Notes under the pieces: model-generated
The model's input: the letters and a program-made list of their open reading frames with translations, nothing else
Databases searched by the model: none
Told to the model about the DNA's origin: nothing
Program-made: the position numbers and the translations under genes
Assembly (NCBI RefSeq): GCF_041911615.1
Contig: NZ_JAYROR010000040.1
Location: forward strand, 1 to 64,000
Length of the DNA: 64,000 nucleotides
Source: Zoogloea sp041911615
GTDB taxonomy: Bacteria; Pseudomonadota; Gammaproteobacteria; Burkholderiales; Rhodocyclaceae
Direction: 5' to 3'
In this document: piece after piece, positions 9,168-19,126 of the stretch
Layout: the number at the start of each line of letters is the position of its first letter
Numbering within the stretch: the first letter of the stretch is position 1

Positions 9168-9260
9168 GTTCAACCCCGTCGGTCCATTCCAGAAGCCTAG
9201 CACGCCGGCGCGGGCCCGGCGGGGCACATCGCCCGCCGGGCCCGCGCCGGAAGCTGATGA

Positions 9261-9266
9261 TATAAT
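9261..9266 (+). promoter_or_regulatory. Candidate -10 element for prfB
   Basis: A perfect TATAAT lies 34 bp before the prfB ATG in the gap between the divergent kinase gene and prfB. No convincing -35 hexamer is visible 16-18 bp upstream, so this is only a candidate. Confidence 0.4.
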
Positions 9267-9299
9267 GTGAAGTTTTCCCGCACCGCCAGGGCCCCGATC

Positions 9300-10404
9300 A
9301 TGGAAGCAGAACGCCTCAACGCCATCTCCAACAAGCTCGCCGACCTGAAAGCCCGGGAGCTCGAACTTCGGAGGTATCTTTGACTACGATTCCAAGGCTG
9401 AAAAGCTGATCGAAGTCAGCAAGCAACTCGAAGACCCGGACATCTGGAACGACGCCGCCCGCGCCCAGGAGCTGGGCAAGGAAAAGAAAACCCTCGAAGC
9501 GGTCGTCGTCAACCTGCAGGAAATCGAACAAGGCCTCGCCGACGGCAAGGATCTGTTCGAACTCGCCTCGATGGAAGAGGACGAGGACACCATGCAGTCG
9601 GTCGAAGCCGACGTCGCGACCCTCGAAGGCCGTGTCGGCGAGCTCGAATTCCGCCGCATGTTCAACAACCCGATGGACGGCAACGCCTGCTTCATCGAAA
9701 TCCAGTCCGGCGCCGGCGGCACCGAAGCCCAGGACTGGGCCGGCATGCTCGAGCGCATGTACCTGCGCTACTGCGAGCGCAAGGGCTTCCAGGTCGAACT
9801 GCTCGAAGAGTCCGAAGGCGAAGTGGCCGGCATCAAGAGCGCCACGATCAAGGTCGGTGGCGAATACGCCTACGGCTTCCTGCGCACCGAGACCGGCATC
9901 CACCGCCTCGTCCGCAAGAGCCCCTTCGACTCCAACGCCCGCCGCCACACCAGCTTCACCTCGGTGTTCGTCTACCCCGAGGTCGACGACTCCATCGAGA
10001 TCGAGATCAACCCGGCCGACGTGCGCACCGACACCTACCGCGCTTCCGGCGCCGGCGGCCAGCACATCAACAAGACCGACTCGGCGGTGCGCCTGACCCA
10101 CATCCCCACCGGCATCGTCGTGCAGTGCCAGAACGACCGTTCCCAGCACCGCAACAAGGACGAAGCCTGGTCGATGCTGCGCGCCCGGCTCTACGAACTC
10201 GAGCTGCGCAAGCGCCAGAGCGAGCAGCAGAAGCTCGAAGACTCCAAGAGCGACATCGGCTGGGGCCACCAGATCCGCTCCTACGTGCTCGACCAGTCGC
10301 GCATCAAGGATCTGCGCACCAACTACGAAGTCGGCAACACCCAGGCCGTGCTCGACGGCGACCTGGACGGCTTCATCCAGGCCAGCCTCAAACAGGGCGT
10401 CTGA
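9300..10404 (+). CDS. prfB: Peptide chain release factor 2, with programmed +1 frameshift
   Basis: RF2 recognises UGA and UAA stop codons and triggers peptide release. The first segment (9300-9383) encodes 27 residues and ends at an in-frame TGA; after a +1 shift the frame runs from 9382 to 10404, giving 367 residues, the usual RF2 length. The second segment carries SPFDSNARRHTSF and the universal GGQ motif (RASGAGGQHINKTDS, near residue 250). The shift site has the conserved CTT TGA C with an upstream Shine-Dalgarno-like GGAGG, so the gene autoregulates: low RF2 stalls at TGA and promotes the shift. In many proteobacteria lysS follows directly; here 8.7 kb intervene. Confidence 0.97.
9370..9384 (+). 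promoter_or_regulatory. prfB programmed +1 ribosomal frameshift site
   Basis: GGAGG (9370-9374) is followed by TAT CTT TGA C. The internal Shine-Dalgarno, the slippery CTT and the slow UGA stop form the classic RF2 recoding element. Reading continues with GAC at 9382. Confidence 0.95.
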
Positions 10405-10476
10405 TCCCGGCGGAGGGGGCCGTCGGCCCTCTCCCCGTCCGGTCGCCCGGGCGCCTCACCTCCTCCGGATTCCCCC

Positions 10477-11742
10477 ATGTCGCGTCTCCTCGCCTGGCTC
10501 TGCGCAGTCGTCCTGCTGCTGGCCGGCGGCGCCCTGTTCGTCGCCGTTCGCGCCCTCGAGGCCCAACCCCTCGTGCAGGGCGGCGAGGCTCTCTCGCCCG
10601 CCGCCATCGCCCGCGCCAAGGATCTCCTGCGCCGCAACGACCCACGCCGGTTGACGCCCAACGCCACCCGCGAAGTACGCATCGCCGGGCCGGATCTCGA
10701 AACCCTGCTCAACTTCGCGGCGCGCCGCGGCATCCGTGGCAGCGCCGCGCTGCAGCTTCGCGAAGGCGGCGCCGACGTGCAGTACACCGCCGCGCTGCCC
10801 GCCCTGCCGGGCATCGCCAGCCTCGGGCGCTACCTCAACGTCAGCGCCCAGCTCGGCGTCAGCGGCCGCCAGCTCGCCATCGAACAGGTCCGCGTCGGCC
10901 GCGTGCCCCTGCCGGGCGCGCTGTTCCAGCTGCTGCTCGACCAGTACGTGCGCCACACCGACCTCGCGCCCGGTGTCGCCCTGCTGCGCCAGAGCATCGC
11001 GCAGGTCGCGGTAACCCCTCGCGACGTCGCCATCACCTATGTCTGGCGACCGGAACTGCTCGACTCGGCGCGCGCCCTGGCCATCGGCCCGGCCGAACGC
11101 CAGCGCCTCGCCGCCGCCTGGCAGCGACTCGTCGACGCCACCGCCCACGTCGCACCGGGCAGCCGCAGCGCGCCCCTCGCCGCCGTGCTCGGCCCGCTGC
11201 TGCGCGACGCCGGCAACGCCGCCCGCCCCGGCGAGCGCAGCCAGGCCTACCGCGACGCGCTGTTCGCCACCGCACTGCACCTGTCGGGCAAGAACATCGC
11301 CGTGCTGATTCCCGAAGCCGCGCGCTGGCCGCGTCCCCGCCCGCTCACCCTGACCCTGCGCGAGCGCGGCGACCTCGCCCAGCACTTCGTGATCTCCGCC
11401 GCCATCGCCGCCGCCGCCGGCGAACCGCTGGCCCAGGCCGCCGGCCTCGAAAAGGAAATCGCCGACGCGAACGGCGGCAGCGGCTTCTCCTTCGTCGATC
11501 TCGCCGCCGACCGCGCCGGCACCCGCCTCGGCCAGCTCGCCGCGCGCGATCCCGAACGCCTCGCCGCTGCGCTAGCCGCCGGGATCGGCGACGCGGCCCT
11601 GCTGCCGCCCATCGACGGGCTGCCCGAGAACATGCAGGCCGACGAATTCCAGGCCCGCTTCGGCGGTGTGGACGCCCCGGCCTATCGCCAGATGCGCGAC
11701 GAGATCGACCGCCGCATCGCCGCGCTCGCCCTGTTCCGCTGA
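10477..11742 (+). CDS. Membrane-anchored protein of unknown function, upstream of the jet-like operon
   Basis: 421 residues, ATG at 10477. One N-terminal hydrophobic segment (LLAWLCAVVLLLAGGALFVAV) is followed by an Ala/Arg-rich, mostly helical body with no recognisable catalytic motif, so it is probably anchored in the inner membrane with a periplasmic body, or secreted. Its stop is 4 bp before jetA, tight enough for co-transcription and translational coupling with the SMC-type operon. It may be an accessory component of that operon, or a conserved chromosomal gene that happens to precede it; sequence alone cannot decide. I do not recognise the family. Confidence 0.7.
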   Translation: MSRLLAWLCAVVLLLAGGALFVAVRALEAQPLVQGGEALSPAAIARAKDLLRRNDPRRLTPNATREVRIAGPDLETLLNFAARRGIRGSAALQLREGGADVQYTAALPALPGIASLGRYLNVSAQLGVSGRQLAIEQVRVGRVPLPGALFQLLLDQYVRHTDLAPGVALLRQSIAQVAVTPRDVAITYVWRPELLDSARALAIGPAERQRLAAAWQRLVDATAHVAPGSRSAPLAAVLGPLLRDAGNAARPGERSQAYRDALFATALHLSGKNIAVLIPEAARWPRPRPLTLTLRERGDLAQHFVISAAIAAAAGEPLAQAAGLEKEIADANGGSGFSFVDLAADRAGTRLGQLAARDPERLAAALAAGIGDAALLPPIDGLPENMQADEFQARFGGVDAPAYRQMRDEIDRRIAALALFR

Positions 11743-11746
11743 CCCC

Positions 11747-13102
11747 ATGACCGACGCCCGCCTCGACGAACTGCTCGCCCCCGGCGTCGCCGCCGACGAC
11801 GTGCCCGAGCTCGCCCCGCTGCTCGCCGCCCGCCCGCTGCTGGCCGCCTTCAGCACCCTCTTCCATGGCAGCGAAGCCGAAGTGCTGATGCGTCTGATGG
11901 TGCTGCGCGAGATCGGCCGCGAGAGCGAATCGCCGCGCTGGAGCCCCGAACAGTTGCGCCAGCGCTTCGCCTTCCTCGACCCGGTCAAGCTCGAAACCGC
12001 CCTGCGCCGGCTGCGCGGCAACGGCCTGCTCGAGATCGGCGACGACAGCCACTACGCCCTGTCCGACATCGGCCGCAACGCCGTCGCCGCGATCGGCATG
12101 CTCCTCAGCTTCGGCACCGAGGACGACCTGGAGCTGGGTTTCCTCACCGCCCAGCTGGCCGGCCTGCAGGCGGTCGGCAGCGTCACCCCCGAGGCGCTGG
12201 GCCACCTGCTGGGCAAGCTCAACGACCTCGCCTGGCACTTCGAGGACGCCATCGCCTCCGGCTCCGAATTTCGCATCGCCGACGCCCGCCGCAAGCTCTC
12301 CGCCAACATGCGCTGGATCGAGAAGGGCACCCAGGTCCTGCGCGCCCTGCTCGCCGACCCCGAAGTGCCCTTCGAGCTCGCCCGTGTCGCCCAGCGCATC
12401 GGCCTCGCCCAATCTCGCCTGGCCCGGGTCGACGCCGCCTTCCAGCGCGCCCTCAACAAGATCGAGGCCCAGCGCGTCACCCTTGGCGGCTCCGGCATTT
12501 CGTCCAGCGACGTGGCCCGCTGGCTGCGCGGACTCGATGCCCGCGCCCTCGCCGGCCTCGTCGGCGACGCCCTCGCCCCGGCCCCCGAGACCGTCTTCCT
12601 CGCCGGCGGCCACGAACTGCTCGACCGTGCCGAACTCGCCATGTCCGAGGACGCCCGCCGGATGGAGGCCGACACCGCGCTGCCGCCCGCCGAGGACGCC
12701 CCCGCCAACCGCGCGCCCGAGCAGGAAGACCTGCGCCTGCTGCAACACTTCAGCCAACGCCTCGCGCGCCTCACCGAGCCCGGCGCCGAACCCGCCACGC
12801 TGGCCCGGATGGTCGCCGGCGGCGGCTTCCCGTCGGCGAGCTACCGGCTCTCGCTGCTCGCCCTGCTGGCCGACGGCGGCGACGGCGGCCCCACCGACGG
12901 CCCGATCGGCGAATTCATGCGCCTGCCCCTCGACGTGCTGTTCGACGCCGCCACCGAAGCCGTCGGCGAAGACGAGATCGCGCGCATGTCCGCCGGCCTC
13001 GTCGGCGCCCGCGGCAGCCTGCCCGCCCCCGAAACCGTGCCGCAACTCGACGCCCTGCCCGCCGACGCGGACTTCGACGCAACCCAATCGCCCGCCGCCT
13101 GA
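11747..13102 (+). CDS. jetA: JetA-like (MukF/kleisin-type) subunit of a Wadjet or Mks condensin system
   Basis: 451 residues from the ATG at 11747. An N-terminal winged-helix-like region (residues about 40-125, ending ETALRRLRGNGLLEIGDDSHY) is followed by long helical stretches and an acidic, disordered tail, as in MukF/MksF/JetA kleisins that bridge the SMC heads. The assignment rests mainly on position: it is the first gene of a run with a MukE-like protein, an SMC ATPase and a Toprim protein. Its stop overlaps the jetB start by one base (TGATG). In Wadjet systems JetABC forms a loop-extruding SMC complex that recognises small circular DNA. The subtype is not resolved. Confidence 0.72.
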   Translation: MTDARLDELLAPGVAADDVPELAPLLAARPLLAAFSTLFHGSEAEVLMRLMVLREIGRESESPRWSPEQLRQRFAFLDPVKLETALRRLRGNGLLEIGDDSHYALSDIGRNAVAAIGMLLSFGTEDDLELGFLTAQLAGLQAVGSVTPEALGHLLGKLNDLAWHFEDAIASGSEFRIADARRKLSANMRWIEKGTQVLRALLADPEVPFELARVAQRIGLAQSRLARVDAAFQRALNKIEAQRVTLGGSGISSSDVARWLRGLDARALAGLVGDALAPAPETVFLAGGHELLDRAELAMSEDARRMEADTALPPAEDAPANRAPEQEDLRLLQHFSQRLARLTEPGAEPATLARMVAGGGFPSASYRLSLLALLADGGDGGPTDGPIGEFMRLPLDVLFDAATEAVGEDEIARMSAGLVGARGSLPAPETVPQLDALPADADFDATQSPAA

Positions 13103-13800
13103 TGGAACACCAGATCCGCACCCTCACCGCCCGCCTGCTGGCCCACCGCAGCCTGCCGCGCACCGACCCGCAGGTGCGCCGCGCGCTGGTGGATGAAGCC
13201 TTCCGGGTCGATCTCGACGCCCGCCTCGGCGCTGTCGGCCTGCAGCTCATCGACAACCCCTACGCCGAGCACGTGGCCGTCGCCCTCGCCCCCGACGTGC
13301 ACGAACCCGTGTTCGGCGCCAGCCGCGAATACGCCGCCAGCAACGCCGGCCTCACCCGCGACCAGCTCGCCCTGCTGGTGGTCATCTGGGCGCTCATCGT
13401 GCTGCCCAAGCGCGAGCGCCAGATCAACCGCCAGAAGCTCGCCGACGACGGCCAGGAAGACATGTTCGGCCAGGACGCCCCCCTGGAACACGGCGAGGAA
13501 GTCGCCGGCAGCATCGTGGAAGCCTCGCTGCTGGCCGACTTCGCGCCAGTGCTCGGCCACAAGACCTACGTCCAGGGCAAACTCCTGTCGCGCCTCGCCC
13601 AGCTCGGTTTCATCGAACGCCGCGGCGGCCTCATCCACGAAGGCCCGCTGCTCGACGTGCTGCTCGACTACCGCATCCTCGCCGACCGCATCATCTACGG
13701 CACCCTCGGCGAAGTGCTCGCCGAAGCCGGCCACCCGCCCCCCGAGCACGACGCCTTCGCCGCCTCCGAACCCGATCCCGACGACGACCCGACCGACTGA
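13102..13800 (+). CDS. jetB: JetB-like (MukE/DUF4194-type) subunit
   Basis: 232 residues. It looks like a MukE/JetB protein: a helical and winged-helix fold with LTRDQLALLVVIWALIVLPK, a TYVQGKLLSRLAQLGFIERR winged-helix segment and an acidic C-terminal tail (DPDDDPTD). In MukBEF-like complexes this subunit binds the kleisin and helps load DNA. The start overlaps the jetA stop by one base, and jetC begins 5 bp after its stop, so the three are translated as a coupled unit. The role follows from family and context. Confidence 0.75.
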   Translation: MEHQIRTLTARLLAHRSLPRTDPQVRRALVDEAFRVDLDARLGAVGLQLIDNPYAEHVAVALAPDVHEPVFGASREYAASNAGLTRDQLALLVVIWALIVLPKRERQINRQKLADDGQEDMFGQDAPLEHGEEVAGSIVEASLLADFAPVLGHKTYVQGKLLSRLAQLGFIERRGGLIHEGPLLDVLLDYRILADRIIYGTLGEVLAEAGHPPPEHDAFAASEPDPDDDPTD

Positions 13801-13805
13801 CGCCC

Positions 13806-16612
13806 ATGTTCCACATCAAGCAACTCGAACTGGTCCACTGGGATTACTGGCGCCGTTTCAGCCTGCCGCTCGACGCCCAGATCATCACCATCGTCGGCCC
13901 CAACGGCTCCGGCAAGACCACCCTGCTCGACGCCCTGCGCACGCTGTTCGGCCTGCGCTGTTCCGGCAAGCGCGACTTCCGCCGCTACGTACGCCGCGCC
14001 AACCGCAGCTTTGCGTGGATTCGCGCGGTGGTCGCCAACCGCCCCGGCAGCGCCGGCAAGCGGCCGTTCTTCCCGTGCCTCAAGGACGAAGTCACCCTCG
14101 CCTGCCGCATCCGCCGCGCCGGCGGCGACTGGACCCGCGACTACGCCATCGCCGACGGCGACGTGCCGATCGAAGCCCTCGAAGCCCGCGAAGACAAATC
14201 CATCGAATGGGTCGGCTACCGCGACTATCAGGCCCGCCTCGCCTGGGGCGGCCTCACCCCGGCCATCGCCAAGGTGCTGGCGCTGGAGCAGGGCGACACC
14301 GACAAGCTCTGCGAATACTCGCCAAAAGCGCTGCTCGAGCTCGTCTTCGACGTCTTCGGCGACAAGGAGGTGCTCGACAACTACGCCCTCGCCCGCGAGG
14401 AGCAGAACAACGCCGAACGGGAACTCGGCGCCCTCGGCCTCGATCTCGACCGCCTGCGCGCCCAGGCCGAAGCCAAGCGCCTCGAAGCCGACCGCTTCCT
14501 CGAATGGAAGCAGCTCGACGACGAGGCCCGCGCCCTGGCCACCGAGATCGTGCCACGCCTCGAAGCCACCGAACTCACCCGCGAGATCGCCCTCACCCGC
14601 GACGCCCTGGCCCGCGACAGCAGCGAACTGCAACGCGCCCGCGACGAACTCGAAACGCAGCAGCAACGCAGCGCCGCCGTCGAGCGCGAACGCGATGCCG
14701 CCGAGCGCGAGCGCAAGAGCGCGCGCAACGCTGAACTGGAAGCCGAGAAGGCCCACCTCGCCGCCCACGACGAAGTGCGCGACGCCGACAAGCTCATCGC
14801 CGAGCGCAACGCCCTGCGCGCGCGCCTCGCCCGCGAAGCCGGCGACGCCGCCGTGGACCTCGAAGCGGCCTACGCCAAGGCCGACGCCCGGCTGCTCCAC
14901 CTGCAGCGCCAGGAACGCGAGGCCATCGCCACCTTCGAAGAAAAAACCGCCCAGCTACGCGCCGCCCGCGACAGTCGCGGCTCGCCCACCGACCCGGAAG
15001 TCCTGCGCTTTCGTGCCCGCCTCAAGGACGCCGGCATCGCCCACCGAGCGCTCGCCGAAATCGTCGAAGTCACCGACGCCGGCTGGCAGGGCGCCGTCGA
15101 AGCGGTGCTGCGCCCCTATCGCCACGTGCTGCTCCTAGAACGGGAGCAGGACCGCCACGCCGCCTGGGCGCTGGGTGAGGCCGAGCGCTTCCGCCATTTC
15201 ATCGTCCCCGAACTGGAGCTCGCGCCGCCCGCCCCCGCCGGCTCGCTCGCCGAAGTGATCCGCTTCGCCGACGCCGTGCCACGCTGGCTCACCGACCTGC
15301 TCGGCCGCATCCAGCGCGTCGAGGACGCCGACGCCGCCCGCCGCCTGCCTCGCGAAACCGAGTGGATCACCCGCGACGGCTACCACCGCGAACGCCGCGG
15401 CGCCCGTCACCTCGGCAAGCCCGCCGAGTTCCACTTCGGCGAACTCGCCCGCAAGGCGCGCATGAAGCAATGCGAGGCCGACATGCACAGCATCGACGCC
15501 CGCCTGCGCGAACTGCGCCCGCAGCTCGACGCCGCCAAGGAGGAAGCCGACGCCCTGCGCGCCCGGCTGCACGGCATCGAGGCGGCCCAGCTCCTCAGCG
15601 CCCGCGCCGACGCCTTCTCCGCCGCCGAAGCCGGCCTGCCCGCCGCCCGTGCGCGCCTCACCGCCGCCATCGGCGAACGCGCCGACGCCAAGGGCGCGGT
15701 CGAAAAGCTCAACGAGCGCCTGCGCGGCATCGACATCGAACTCGACCGCCGCAAGCGCGACATCGGCGGCCTCGCCCGCCGCGTCAAGGAGCTCGCCGAC
15801 GCCGCCGCCCCGGCCGCGGCGAACAGGCCCGCCGCATCCTGCGCCTGCGCCGGCTGCGCCGCGGCATGCCCGCCGCCTGGCGCGACACCGACGCCAACAC
15901 CCTGCTCGCCGAGCGCTACGGCGACGCCCGCGGCGCCCGCGCCGAACTCGAACGCCTCAAGGTCCGCCTCGCCGACGGCGACTGGATCACCGACGACACC
16001 GTGCTCACCCTCGCCGCCCGCCTGCGCGCCGACGTGGCCGAGCGCGAACGCCAGTACCAGGAACGCGAGCGCCACTGCAACGCCGCCCGCCAGATCACCA
16101 CCGAAGCCCGTGCCGCCTACATCGCCAAGCTGCGCGCCACCGTGCGCCAGTACGGCAAGAACCTGCGCGCCCTCGGCGAGCTCGCCAACGTGGACGTGGA
16201 CTGCCCGATCCCGCATCTCGAGAACGACGACCGCGCCCTGTCCGCCGCCGGCCTCGAGGTGCGCTTCGACTTCGACCGCAAGGGCGCCGTCGGCCTCAAC
16301 GATGGCGAAGCCTCCGGCGGCCAGCAGGTCATGAAATCCCTGATCCTGCTCATCGCCCTGCTGATGGACGAGGCCCGCCCCGGCGGCTTCGTGTTCATCG
16401 ACGAGCCCTTCGCCCACCTGGACATCGCCAACATCGACCGGGTCGGCAGCTTCCTGCGCGCCACCCGTGCCCAATACCTCATCACCACCCCGGTCACCCA
16501 CAACGCCAACGTCTTCGCCCCAGCCCAGCTCACCCTGGTCACCCGCAAGAAGAAACCCGGCGACGACTGGGCCCCACCCATCGGGCTCATCCAGCGCGCC
16601 GACTCGGCATGA
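13806..16612 (+). CDS. jetC: JetC-like SMC ATPase (MukB/MksB-type), apparently frameshifted near 15800-15835
   Basis: The N-terminal part (frame of 13806) has Walker A (IVGPNGSGKTTLLDAL, near residue 30), an arm rich in Glu/Arg coiled coil, a hinge-like middle (about residues 390-560) and the returning coil. At about 15800-15835 the meaningful frame changes by -1. The remainder (to 16612) carries the second coil end, the ABC signature (NDGEASGGQQVMKS), Walker B (GFVFIDEPFAHLD) and the H-loop region (YLITTPVTHN). Joined, the product would be about 935 residues, short for this family. Unshifted, translation continues in nonsense Pro/Ser-rich sequence to 16334, and the ATPase would lack signature and Walker B. 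The cause could be a sequencing error in the GC-rich tract with CCCC at 15808-15811, a true mutation, or recoding. Confidence 0.8.
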
Positions 16613-17835
16613 GCCCCGCGGTGCCGCCCTGGGGCCCGCCGGACGCCCAGGGCATCCGCAGCTGCCGCCTCGACGACCCGCTGCGGGCCAGCCTCAAGGG
16701 CCAGCGGCGGTTGCGCTGCGGCACACCGCGGCCCCTCGAACTGGACGTGTGGCCCACCGACGAACGCCAGCTCCTGGCGGACTGGCTGCGCCGCGCCGAT
16801 GCCCGCCCGCTCCGCCACGACGCGCTGCTGCGCAAGGCCGGCCCCGCCCGTGCCAGCCTCGCCGACCGTCTCGTCCAGCGCCTGCTCGGCGCCGGCGCGG
16901 TGGAAGTCGAGGAAGCTCAGGAGCGCGGCTACTGGAAGCTGCGCAGCGTGCGCTTCCTCGATCCCGCCCCCCTGCGCCGTCAGCTCGACCTGCCCGAGCC
17001 CGACGCCGACCGGCAAGCCTGGCGCAGCGCCAGCCAGCGCCGCTTCGATCACCCCGAACTCGACCAGGCCGCGCAAGGCCTCGACGACCTGCCGCCGGCC
17101 CGCGCCCTGGCCCGCCTCGCCCTGCTCGTGGCCCTCGAAGCCTGGCAGGCCGACGGCCGCAGCGGCACCTGGCGGGATTTCGCCCAGTTCGCCCGCGGCG
17201 ACACCAAGCAGCTCAGCGACGCGGAGCGCAGCTGGCTCGAGGGCGCCCTCACCCTCGCCGACTTCCGCATCAGCGGCCACACCCCGCTGCTCCTGGTGCG
17301 CCTGCCCGCCACCCTCGCCCTCGGCGCCCGTCAGCTCGCCCTCGACGCCGCACCCGATTTCGCGGCGCTCACGCCCGCCACCGTCGCCGCCCTCACCGCC
17401 GCGACACCGCCCCCCCGCTGCTGGCGCCTCGTCGAGAACCGCACGAGCTTCGAACGGCTCGCACGTACCGCCGCACCCGACGACGCCGTGCTGTGGCTGC
17501 CCGGCTATCCGCCGTCGTGGTGGCGCCTCGCGGTGGGCCAGCTTCTGCACCACCTGCCCGCGCCCGCCTGGATCGCCTGCGACCCCGACCCCGACGGCGT
17601 CGCCATCGCGCTCCACGCCGGCGCGTTGTGGACGCAGCGGGGGCTCGGCTGGCAGGCCTGGAAAATGTCGCCCGCCGATCTGGAGCGTCTCCCGGCGCGA
17701 CGGCCGCTGAGCGAACGGGACGAATGCCTCCTGGCCCGCCTCGCCGACGGGCCGGCCCTGCCGGCACCGCTCGACGCGCTGGTCGGCTGGATGCGCACGC
17801 GACGCGAAAAAGGCGAGCAGGAAGCACTCCTTTAA
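16609..17835 (+). CDS. jetD: JetD-like Toprim nuclease subunit (DUF3322/DUF2220 type)
   Basis: 408 residues; the start overlaps the jetC stop by four bases (ATGA). The C-terminal half has the Toprim signature of DUF2220/topoisomerase VI A-like proteins: a conserved Glu in LVENRTSFERL (near residue 275) and Asp residues in IACDPDPDGVAIAL (near 323). The N-terminal half is a helical arm region, as in DUF3322. In characterised Wadjet systems JetD is the endonuclease that cleaves plasmid DNA once JetABC has extruded it. Its presence argues for Wadjet (or the MksG-containing variant) rather than a plain MukBEF condensin. About 70 bp separate it from the diguanylate cyclase gene. Confidence 0.82.
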   Translation: MSPAVPPWGPPDAQGIRSCRLDDPLRASLKGQRRLRCGTPRPLELDVWPTDERQLLADWLRRADARPLRHDALLRKAGPARASLADRLVQRLLGAGAVEVEEAQERGYWKLRSVRFLDPAPLRRQLDLPEPDADRQAWRSASQRRFDHPELDQAAQGLDDLPPARALARLALLVALEAWQADGRSGTWRDFAQFARGDTKQLSDAERSWLEGALTLADFRISGHTPLLLVRLPATLALGARQLALDAAPDFAALTPATVAALTAATPPPRCWRLVENRTSFERLARTAAPDDAVLWLPGYPPSWWRLAVGQLLHHLPAPAWIACDPDPDGVAIALHAGALWTQRGLGWQAWKMSPADLERLPARRPLSERDECLLARLADGPALPAPLDALVGWMRTRREKGEQEALL

Positions 17836-17908
17836 CATCCGACCGCACCGTTCAGTTTTTGATCGCGGTGACGTTATTCCACGCATCCGAAACCGCTCCG
17901 GTTGCGCC

Positions 17909-19009
17909 ATGTCCCCGCTCACCGCCCCAACGCCGCCGTCCCCGCGCCTGCTGACGCTCCTGTCCGGCGCCGAGGCGCTGTCGCGGACGCGGGATCTGCG
18001 CACCATCTTCCGCAACGCCGCCGAATGCGCGATGCGCTTCCTCGACGGCCGCTTCGGGCTGCTTTTCGCGGTGCGCTTCACCCCACCCGACCTCACCGTC
18101 GGCCTGCTCGGCTGCTGTGTCTCCGACGGCACCGACACTTACTGGGAAGACGTCTGCGACGGCAACTCCTGGCTCCCCGTCGATCCGCTGCTCGGCGGCA
18201 GCCTCGAAACCGACTTCGGCCACGCGGTGAGCCAGGAAGGCGACACCTGGCGCCTGGCCTTCGCCATCGGCGCGCTCGGGCAGGCCCGCTGGGTGCTCGA
18301 GATCCACACCCCCCAGGCCCCCAGCGAGGCCGACTGCGAGGCCCTGAAGCTGTTTCTGCGCTGCTTCGACAACCAGCACCAGCAGTGGGAATACGCCAAC
18401 CTCGACACCCTCACCCGCCTGCTCAACCGCAAGACCTTCGACGACGACTTCGAACGCCTGATCGCCGCCGCCGAACTCGCCGAGCAGGCCCGCAAGGCGC
18501 CCCTCGAACGCCGCGAGCAGATCCAGCCCTTCACCCAGCCCTGCTGGCTCGGCGTCGTGGATATCGACCACTTCAAGAAAATCAACGACAACTTCGGCCA
18601 CCTCTTCGGCGACGAAGTGCTGCTGCGTGTCGCCGACCTGATGCGCCAGAGCTTTCGCAGCAACGACAAGCTGTTCCGCTTCGGCGGAGAGGAGTTCGTG
18701 GTCATGCTGCGCAACGTCGCCGAAGACCACGTGCACAGCATCTTCGACCGCTTCCGGCGCGCCGTCGAACGCTTCGAGTTCCCCCGCGTCGGCCACGTGG
18801 CCTGCTCCCTCGGCTTCTCGCGGATCGACCCGCGCCTGTCGCCGGCCGAGCTGCTCGGCCGCGCAGACGAGGCCCTCTACTACTCCAAGGAGCACGGGCG
18901 CAATCAGGTAAACGGCTTCGACGAGCTGGTGATGAGCGGCAAGCTGCGCATCGTCAGCCCGGCCGGTCAGGCCCAGATCCAGTCCGACATCGACGAAATC
19001 TTCCTGTGA
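17909..19009 (+). CDS. Diguanylate cyclase (GGEEF active site with I-site)
   Basis: 366 residues, ATG at 17909. Residues about 15-165 look GAF-like (LRTIFRNAAECAMRFLDGRFG) with no membrane segment, so the protein is cytoplasmic. The C-terminal GGDEF domain has DIDHFKKINDNFGHLFGDE and the catalytic FGGEEF; RSND lies five residues before GGEEF, which is the RxxD product-inhibition site. It should make c-di-GMP from two GTP and be feedback-inhibited. It lies between the Wadjet-like operon and lysS on the same strand. It forms a functional opposite to the EAL protein at 3248, although no direct link is shown. Confidence 0.92.
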   Translation: MSPLTAPTPPSPRLLTLLSGAEALSRTRDLRTIFRNAAECAMRFLDGRFGLLFAVRFTPPDLTVGLLGCCVSDGTDTYWEDVCDGNSWLPVDPLLGGSLETDFGHAVSQEGDTWRLAFAIGALGQARWVLEIHTPQAPSEADCEALKLFLRCFDNQHQQWEYANLDTLTRLLNRKTFDDDFERLIAAAELAEQARKAPLERREQIQPFTQPCWLGVVDIDHFKKINDNFGHLFGDEVLLRVADLMRQSFRSNDKLFRFGGEEFVVMLRNVAEDHVHSIFDRFRRAVERFEFPRVGHVACSLGFSRIDPRLSPAELLGRADEALYYSKEHGRNQVNGFDELVMSGKLRIVSPAGQAQIQSDIDEIFL

Positions 19010-19126
19010 CACAGCCCCGGCCAGCGGCCGGCGCGCGACGAGCGGGCGCGGATGTGTCAAAATTCAGGGCTTTGCGGCCTTTTGCGATGCCGCCGCGCCC
19101 CGATTCCGTTGATTGAAGAGCCCAAA

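Noticed and set aside
15362..16612. Treating the C-terminal jetC frame as a separate gene
   Set aside because: Its first 150 residues are Arg/Pro-rich nonsense; meaning begins only after the frameshift point, so this is the continuation of jetC.
16117..18138. A 673-residue minus-strand frame across jetC and jetD
   Set aside because: It covers the functional motifs of jetC and jetD on the opposite strand and has no domain of its own.
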